Positions 59,430-64,000 of a stretch of DNA of 64,000 nt are shown piece by piece; the stretch's first letter is position 1; each line of letters opens with the position of its first letter. The stretch lies in NCBI GenBank assembly GCA_963816985.1, contig CAWFMF010000004.1, positions 1,674,001 through 1,738,000 on the forward strand. The letters are read 5' to 3'. The notes under the pieces were generated by a model. It had not been told where the DNA came from. It searched no databases and was given only the letters and a program-made list of their open reading frames with translations. The translations under genes and the position numbers were made by a program. The stretch comes from JAIVJM01 sp963816985 (GTDB taxonomy: Bacteria; Acidobacteriota; Blastocatellia; Pyrinomonadales; Pyrinomonadaceae).

Positions 59430-60965
59430 ATGAACAATCCGAACCGCCTGAACGTCGAACTGAGCCGGGACTTGCCCGCCGAAACCGCAGCCGCCGAAGC
59501 CTTCGCCATCGGCGTCTTTGCCGGGGAAACACGCCCGCCCGGCGCTCAACTGCTTAACGAAAATCTTCTGCGCACCTGCGAGCAGCTTGCCGGAAGCGGC
59601 GAGTTCAAAGGCGAAGAGGAAACGTCTTTCCTCTTCTACGCCGCCGGGGCGGAAGGCAACTCAACTGAGGGAGAGACGAAGCGCGCGGCGCAACGCCTCC
59701 TCCTCGTGGGCCTCGGCGCGCGCGCGGACTTCGACGCCGACGTGCTCCGCCGCGCCGCCGGGATGGCCGCACGCGAGGCGCGCGACGCGCACGTCCGCTC
59801 ACTGCATTTCGTCCTCCCCGTTGATGTTGAGAAAGACGCCGCCGCCATGCTCCGCGCGCTCGTCGAGGGCGCGCACCTCGGTCTCTACGAGAACGGTTTT
59901 TATCAAACGGATGATGAAGACGAAGGAAGCGCTCTCGAACTCCTGACCGTCGTCACGCCGCACGACATCGAAGCGTTGCGCGGGGAGGTCGAGCGCGCGC
60001 GCGTCGTCGCCGAGTCGGCGAACTGGGCGCGCACGCTCGCCGACGAGCCGGGCGCGTCCTTGCCGCCGCGCGAGTTCGCGCGTCGCGCCGCCGAGATGGC
60101 CGCAGAGTTCGGCCTCAAGGTCGAGTCGCTCGACGCCGAACAGATTAGCGCGCGCGGCATGGGCGGGCTCGAAGGTATCGGGAAGGGCTCCGTGGAAGAG
60201 CCCGCGCTCATCGTGCTGCGCTACGAGCCCGAAGGCGCGACCGAAGACGAAGAGCTGTGGGCCTTCGTCGGCAAAGGGATAACGTTCGACACGGGCGGCA
60301 TCTCCATCAAGCACGGGCTCGACATGTACGAGATGAAGACCGACATGGCGGGCGGCGCAGCGGTGCTCGGAGCCCTGCGCGCCGCCGCGCAGCTCAAGCC
60401 CCGACGCCGACTCGCGGCCATCGTCCCCGCCGCCGAGAACATGCCCTCGGAAAAATCCATCAAGCCCGGCGACATCGTCCGCACGCTCGCCGGGTTCACG
60501 CTCGAAGTCGTGGACACAGACGCCGAGGGCCGCGTCGTCCTCGCCGACGGCATCGCCTACGCCAAGACCCTCGGCGCGGCGCGCATCGTTGACCTCGCGA
60601 CGCTCACCGGCTCCATCATCATCGCCCTCGGCGACCGCCGCGCGGGTCTCTTCAGCAACGACGACGAGTGGGCCGAAGCCGTCGGCGAAGCCGCCGGGCG
60701 CGCGGGCGAGCCCGTCTGGCGGATGCCCGTGAGCGACGACTACAAGAAGAAGATCGAGAGCGCCATCGCCGACTTCAAGAACTACGGGGGACGGCCCGAC
60801 GCCACCTCCGCCGCGCTTCTTTTAAGCAAGTTCGCGGGCGACACGCCGTGGGTGCATCTCGACATGGCTGGCCCTTCGTGGCTCGAAGACCCGCAGCCAC
60901 ACGCCCCGAAGGGCTCGACCGGCTGGGGCGTCCGCACGCTCGTCGAGTTAATGATGGAAGATTGA
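59430..60965 (+). CDS. pepA: Cytosol (leucyl) aminopeptidase, M17
   Basis: A 511-residue hexameric dizinc aminopeptidase. Residues ~1-175 form the N-terminal domain. The catalytic domain has GKGITFDTGGISIKHG (Lys and Asp ligands, about 278), KTDMAGGAAVLGAL, EVVDTDAEGRVVLADGIAY (Asp/Glu ligands and the catalytic Arg, about 350) and DLATLTGSIIIALG. The sequence is complete. ATG 59430 is used, with a TATACT at 59377-59382 as a possible -10. It removes N-terminal residues from peptides. Confidence 0.93.
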   Translation: MNNPNRLNVELSRDLPAETAAAEAFAIGVFAGETRPPGAQLLNENLLRTCEQLAGSGEFKGEEETSFLFYAAGAEGNSTEGETKRAAQRLLLVGLGARADFDADVLRRAAGMAAREARDAHVRSLHFVLPVDVEKDAAAMLRALVEGAHLGLYENGFYQTDDEDEGSALELLTVVTPHDIEALRGEVERARVVAESANWARTLADEPGASLPPREFARRAAEMAAEFGLKVESLDAEQISARGMGGLEGIGKGSVEEPALIVLRYEPEGATEDEELWAFVGKGITFDTGGISIKHGLDMYEMKTDMAGGAAVLGALRAAAQLKPRRRLAAIVPAAENMPSEKSIKPGDIVRTLAGFTLEVVDTDAEGRVVLADGIAYAKTLGAARIVDLATLTGSIIIALGDRRAGLFSNDDEWAEAVGEAAGRAGEPVWRMPVSDDYKKKIESAIADFKNYGGRPDATSAALLLSKFAGDTPWVHLDMAGPSWLEDPQPHAPKGSTGWGVRTLVELMMED

Positions 60966-60973
60966 GCTTGCCG

Positions 60974-61047
60974 GTCAGAGCCGCCTGCGGTAGCGGGCGG
61001 GTGTCTGCTGGCGTTAAGACCCGCCCGCTACCGCAGGCGGTTCCGAC
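60974..61047. repeat. Inverted repeat, CCGCCTGCGGTAGCGGGCGGGT family (copy 2)
   Basis: Arm GTCAGAGCCGCCTGCGGTAG with CGGGCGGGT and complement ACCCGCCCGCTACCGCAGGC with GGTTCCGAC; loop about 15 bases. It is a shorter copy of the 38109-38242 element, without the expanded spacer. It lies between pepA and the epimerase gene. Confidence 0.9.
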
Positions 61048-61052
61048 ATTCT

Positions 61053-62131
61053 ATGCCGCTTAGTGACGAGACGATTTTCATGACCGGCTTCCCCGGCTTC
61101 ATCGCCGGGCGGCTCGTCGAGCGCATGGCCCAGGAGGGCGCGCGCTTCATCCTGCTCGTGCAAGCCCCGTTCATGGAACGCGCACGCGCGGAAGTGGCTC
61201 GCATCGCGGAGGAGACCGGCACGCGCTCCGAAGACTTCCGACTCCTCGAAGGCGACATCACGCTTCCGGGGCTCGGTCTTGCGGCGTCCGACCTCGAACT
61301 GGCGCGCGCCGAGACGACCGTGCTCTTTCACCTCGCCGCCGTCTACGACCTCGGCGTCGCGCGCGAGCTGGCGATGCGCGTCAACGTCGAGGGCACGCGA
61401 AACGTCAACGACTTCGCGCTCTCTCTCCCCACCTTGCGCCGCTACCACTACGTCTCGACCTGCTATGTCGCGGGCCTGCGCGACGGGCTGATCTTGAGAG
61501 CGAGCTGCGGCACGAGGCGGGCTTCCGCAACTTCTACGAGGAGACGAAGTACCTCGCCGAGTTGGAAGTCGAGGCGCTCAAAGGCGAGCTGCCCGTCACG
61601 ATTCATCGCCCCGCGGTCGTGTGCGGCGACTCGCGCACGGGCGAGACGGCGAAGTACGACGGCGTTTACTACCTCATCAACTACCTGCGGATGCAGCCCA
61701 ATTTGCTGTCGCTCGCCAACATCGGCAACCGGAAGGTGCGGCTCAACGTCGTCCCCGTGGACTTCGTCGTCGAGGCCATGACGGCGCTCGCTTCGGACGA
61801 GAGTTCGGCGGGCGCGACCGTCCAACTCGCAGACCCCGCGCCGCTCACCACCCACGCCCTCTTCGACATCATCGCCGAGAGCCTCGCGGGCCGGGGCTCG
61901 CGCCTGACCGTGCCGATGACGCTCGTCCACTCTTCGCTCAACCTCCCCTTCTCCGCGATGCTCACGGGCCTCCCGCGCGTCGGCGTCCCATACTTCTTCA
62001 TCAACCAGACCTACGACACCGCGCGCGCCGAAGCGCTCCTTGAGCCGCACGGCGTCCGCTGCCCGCGCTTCAACGAATACGTCCCGGCCATCCTCGACTT
62101 CGTCGAACGCCACCCGAAGTTAGGGGCTTAG
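61053..62131 (+). CDS. NAD(P)-dependent epimerase/SDR-extended protein, frameshifted
   Basis: The first frame (from ATG 61053) has the Rossmann start FMTGFPGFIAGRLVERM (about 9-25), FHLAAVYDLG and RYHYVSTCYVAGLRDG. One base is missing at about 61488-61490; the second frame then gives ESELRHEAGFRNFYEETKYL (the YXXXK catalytic pair) and HRPAVVCGDSRTGE onward to the end. Joined, it is a ~360-residue extended SDR similar to thioester- or sugar-type reductases (TGFPGF is typical of the fatty-acyl/SDR_e family). Substrate unknown. It is either an indel error or an inactive gene. Confidence 0.83.
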
Positions 62132-62154
62132 AAAATCCACCTCGAAACCACCAC

Positions 62155-62183
62155 TTGACAAAATCTCGCTTTAGAACTATTCT
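62155..62183 (+). promoter_or_regulatory. Sigma70-type promoter for perR
   Basis: TTGACA (62155-62160), a 17-base spacer and TATTCT (62178-62183), about 27 bases before ATG 62210. This is one of the best matches in the window. Confidence 0.75.
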
Positions 62184-62185
62184 AA
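62171..62185. promoter_or_regulatory. Fur/PerR-type operator overlapping the perR -10
   Basis: TTAGAACTATTCTAA is a 15-base 7-1-7 palindrome with a single mismatch, close to the PerR-box pattern TTATAATNATTATAA. Covering the -10 element, it should allow PerR to repress its own operon. Confidence 0.65.
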
Positions 62186-62209
62186 TTCCACTTTCAAGCA
62201 CAACAATTT

Positions 62210-62662
62210 ATGGCGAAGGGCAAAGGAGATCAGGGGGGCGACCGGGGGGCGGGGCGGGCTTTGACGCCGCAGCGCGAGGCCGTGCTGCGTGTGGTCAGCG
62301 ACTCGGAAGACCACCTCACGGCGAACGAGATTTACGAGGCCGCGCGCCGACTCCTGCCTTCCATCAGCTTCGCCACCGTCTACAACTCGCTGAAGTATCT
62401 GAAGGTCGCGGGGCTCCTGCGCGAGATCAACTTCGGCAAGGCTTCGAGCCGCTACGACAGCGTGACGAGCCGGCACGACCACGCCATCTGCTCGCGCTGC
62501 GGCAAGCTCGTGGACTTCGACCTCGAAGAGACGCCGCAACTGATGCGCGCCGCCGCGCGTCGCTCCCGCTTCAAGCCCGAATCAATCCAACTGACGCTCG
62601 TCGGGGTGTGCCCCGTTTGTCAGGAGGGCGGGGACGGAAGCGTGCGCCGCTTGAAAAGTTAA
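62210..62662 (+). CDS. perR: Peroxide-responsive Fur-family repressor, PerR
   Basis: A 150-residue winged-helix metal sensor. The DNA-binding part has LTPQREAVLRVVSDSEDHLT and SFATVYNSLKYLKVAGLL. The PerR-type regulatory ligands appear in RYDSVTSRHDHAICSRCGKLVDFD (Asp, His, His, Asp spacing), with two CXXC zinc sites (CSRC, CPVC). In PerR the Fe-bound His residues are oxidised by peroxide, releasing DNA. It likely controls the peroxiredoxin gene 92 bases downstream and itself through the operator at 62171. Confidence 0.9.
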   Translation: MAKGKGDQGGDRGAGRALTPQREAVLRVVSDSEDHLTANEIYEAARRLLPSISFATVYNSLKYLKVAGLLREINFGKASSRYDSVTSRHDHAICSRCGKLVDFDLEETPQLMRAAARRSRFKPESIQLTLVGVCPVCQEGGDGSVRRLKS

Positions 62663-62754
62663 CTCGGACGGAAAGTTTTTAAGGCCGGGGCGGCGAACGA
62701 GTTCTGTTAATCGTCGCGCCGGGTAGGTACGGAATAAATTTCAACGGAGGAATC

Positions 62755-63312
62755 ATGGAAACGACAAAGACAGCGGCGAAGGTCGGCGAGAAAGCGCCGG
62801 ATTTCGACATGCCTTCGACCAAGAACATCGAGAAGCTGAACGAGAACGTCAAGCTCTCGGACTACGCGGGCCAGTGGGTCGTGCTCATCTTCTACCCGCT
62901 CGACTTCACCTTCGTCTGCCCGACGGAGCTGACCACGTTCAGCGACCGCCACGAAGACTTTCAGGGCATCGGCGCGGAAGTCATCGGCGTCTCGACCGAC
63001 TCGGCCTTCTCGCACCGCGCGTGGCTCCAGACGCCGCGCGACAAGGGCGGCGTCGAGGGTCTCAAGTACCCGCTCGCGGCTGACGTGACGAAGGGCGTCT
63101 CGCGCGACTACGGCGTGCTCGTCGAGGACAAGGGCATCGCGCTCCGCGGCCTCTTCGTCATTGACCCCGAAGGCGTCCTGCGCTATTCGGTCGTCCACGA
63201 CCTGAACGTCGGTCGCTCGGCGGAGGAGACTTTGCGCGTCATTCAGGCGCTCCAGACCGGCGGACTCTGTCAGGCCGAGTGGAGGCCGGGTCAGCAGACC
63301 ATCAACGCTTAA
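62755..63312 (+). CDS. 2-Cys peroxiredoxin (AhpC/Prx1 type)
   Basis: A 185-residue thiol peroxidase with the peroxidatic Cys in FTFVCPTEL (Cys55) and the resolving Cys in GGLCQAEWRPG (about 173). Thr52 and a conserved Arg in the later segment complete the active site pattern (PLDFTFVCP). It reduces H2O2 and organic peroxides. ACGGAGG lies before ATG 62755. It is next to perR on the same strand, a usual peroxide-response pair. Confidence 0.93.
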   Translation: METTKTAAKVGEKAPDFDMPSTKNIEKLNENVKLSDYAGQWVVLIFYPLDFTFVCPTELTTFSDRHEDFQGIGAEVIGVSTDSAFSHRAWLQTPRDKGGVEGLKYPLAADVTKGVSRDYGVLVEDKGIALRGLFVIDPEGVLRYSVVHDLNVGRSAEETLRVIQALQTGGLCQAEWRPGQQTINA

Positions 63313-63397
63313 GAGCCGTGAACCGTGAACCGTAAACCGTGACAAGTGGAAGACAGGTTTTCCCTGTCACCCGTCACGGTTTACGGTTCACGTCTTT
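63311..63397. repeat. Long hairpin, ACCGTGA word family (copy 4)
   Basis: Left arm AAGAGCCGTGAACCGTGAAC with CGTAAACCGTGACAAG; right arm GTCACCCGTCACGGTTTACG with GTTCACGTCTTT; loop about 15 bases. It sits immediately after the peroxiredoxin stop, in the gap before the thioredoxin-like gene. Confidence 0.9.
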
Positions 63398-63411
63398 ATG
63401 AGGTGAATGTT

Positions 63412-63900
63412 ATGCCGATGAGAATCGGGACGGAGCTGCCCTCCTTGGAGGGGGCGACCGAGTGGTTCAACGCGACGGGCGCGCGCGCGGCGGAGGAGTC
63501 GAAGGGACACCCGACGCTCGTCCACTTCTGGTCCCTGAGCTGCGGCCTCTGCAAAGAGAACATGCCGCGCGTGTCGGAGTGGCGCGAGCGGCGGGCGGCT
63601 GAGGGCCTGCGCGTCATCGCCGTCCACATGCCGCGCTACGAGGCGGACACGGACGCCGAGGCCGTGCGCGACGCCGTCGTTAAGTACGAGATTACGGAGC
63701 CGTGCGCCGTGGACAACGAGCACCGTCTGCGCGACGCCTTCCAGAACGAGCAGGGCTACGTCCCGGCTTACTACCTGTTCGACGCCGAAGGGAAGCTGCG
63801 CGGCTTCGCGGCGGGCGAGTACGGTCTGAAGGTCATCGGCCCGGCGCTCGACCGCGTGCTCGCGGCGTCGAAGGCGAAGGAAGCGACGCCGCAGGGCTAA
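63412..63900 (+). CDS. Thioredoxin-like (TlpA/redoxin) protein
   Basis: A 162-residue protein with a thioredoxin fold: THEHFWS-like LVHFWSLSCGLCKENMPRV (Cys44 and Cys47 as a CGLC pair) and cis-Pro in GYVPAYYLFDAEGKL. No signal peptide is visible, so it is probably cytoplasmic and reduces the peroxiredoxin or other proteins. GAGG lies eight bases before ATG 63412. It follows the peroxiredoxin gene in the same direction after one hairpin, so the three genes form a peroxide-defence group. Confidence 0.85.
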   Translation: MPMRIGTELPSLEGATEWFNATGARAAEESKGHPTLVHFWSLSCGLCKENMPRVSEWRERRAAEGLRVIAVHMPRYEADTDAEAVRDAVVKYEITEPCAVDNEHRLRDAFQNEQGYVPAYYLFDAEGKLRGFAAGEYGLKVIGPALDRVLAASKAKEATPQG

Positions 63901-63946
63901 GGCGAACTTCGCGCCAAAACAGAACCGCGAGCGGGTCGCTACGCGA

Positions 63947-64000
63947 AGGCAAAAGGAAAAAGGTAAAAGGCAAAAGTAAGGAGGGTTTGAGCCTCTTCAC
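63947..64000. repeat. AAAGGTA-family hairpin, right arm beyond window
   Basis: GGCAAAAGGAAAAAGGTAAA and AGGCAAAAG form a left arm like those at 43072 and 47800. The sequence GGGTTTGAGCCTCTTCAC at the edge matches the loop of the 47800 copy, so the complementary arm should follow just outside the window. Confidence 0.75.

Overview
The window is high-GC DNA (my impression is mid-60s percent, not computed) from a Gram-negative bacterium. It carries BamA, OmpH/Skp, LpxA, LpxI, LolC/E-LolD and a ~1280-residue receptor that combines a carboxypeptidase-regulatory-like domain with a TonB plug and barrel. Together with M1-like/TPR proteins, RsbV/RsbW regulators and a methanethiol methyltransferase, this suggests an Acidobacteriota of the Blastocatellia type. 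That assignment is an inference from gene content.

Layout: 0-2.6 kb holds envelope glycan genes on the minus strand. 2.9-7.4 kb holds a frameshifted double-PDZ protein, a secreted TPR protein and an RsbV/RsbW pair. 7.7-9.6 kb holds aroA-aroK. 9.7-14.3 kb is a disrupted operon in which the native rtcB start is cut after about 40 codons. Foreign lower-GC DNA follows (a small membrane protein gene, an IS with perfect ends, a decayed LAGLIDADG homing endonuclease gene), and then a second, complete rtcB whose 5' half is foreign in composition and whose 3' half looks native. 14.6-27.8 kb holds housekeeping genes (topoisomerase IB, zinc-ribbon protein, quinone oxidoreductase, frameshifted lipid kinase, transketolase, BON protein, subtilase, rsmE, prmA, era). 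28.3-33.2 kb holds the TonB receptor and an envelope protein. 33.3-38.1 kb holds a peptidase, an acyltransferase, a receiver-kinase fusion and a GT39 glycosyltransferase. 38.2-49.6 kb is an outer-membrane biogenesis run: lolC/E, lolD, clpC, bamA, ompH, fabZ, lpxA, lpxI. 49.7-59.2 kb holds an inactive-looking M1 homologue, a thioesterase, mddA, a cysteine-rich metal/thiol group, an arginyltransferase-like gene and a 5'-nucleotidase. 59.4-64 kb holds pepA, a frameshifted epimerase and a peroxide-response block (perR, peroxiredoxin, thioredoxin-like).

Two things stand out. First, the mosaic rtcB looks like homing-endonuclease-driven replacement of a gene's 5' half. Second, more than twenty gene junctions carry long hairpins whose arms are runs of short near-identical words (for example ACCGTGA, TTTTCAG, AAAGGTA, AACGATGA). 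They fall into about ten sequence families, are sometimes nested inside one another, and in several cases supply the last codons and stop of the adjacent gene. From 38.1 to 49.7 kb nearly every junction has one. Four genes carry single-base frameshifts, so either base-level assembly error or real decay should be kept in mind.
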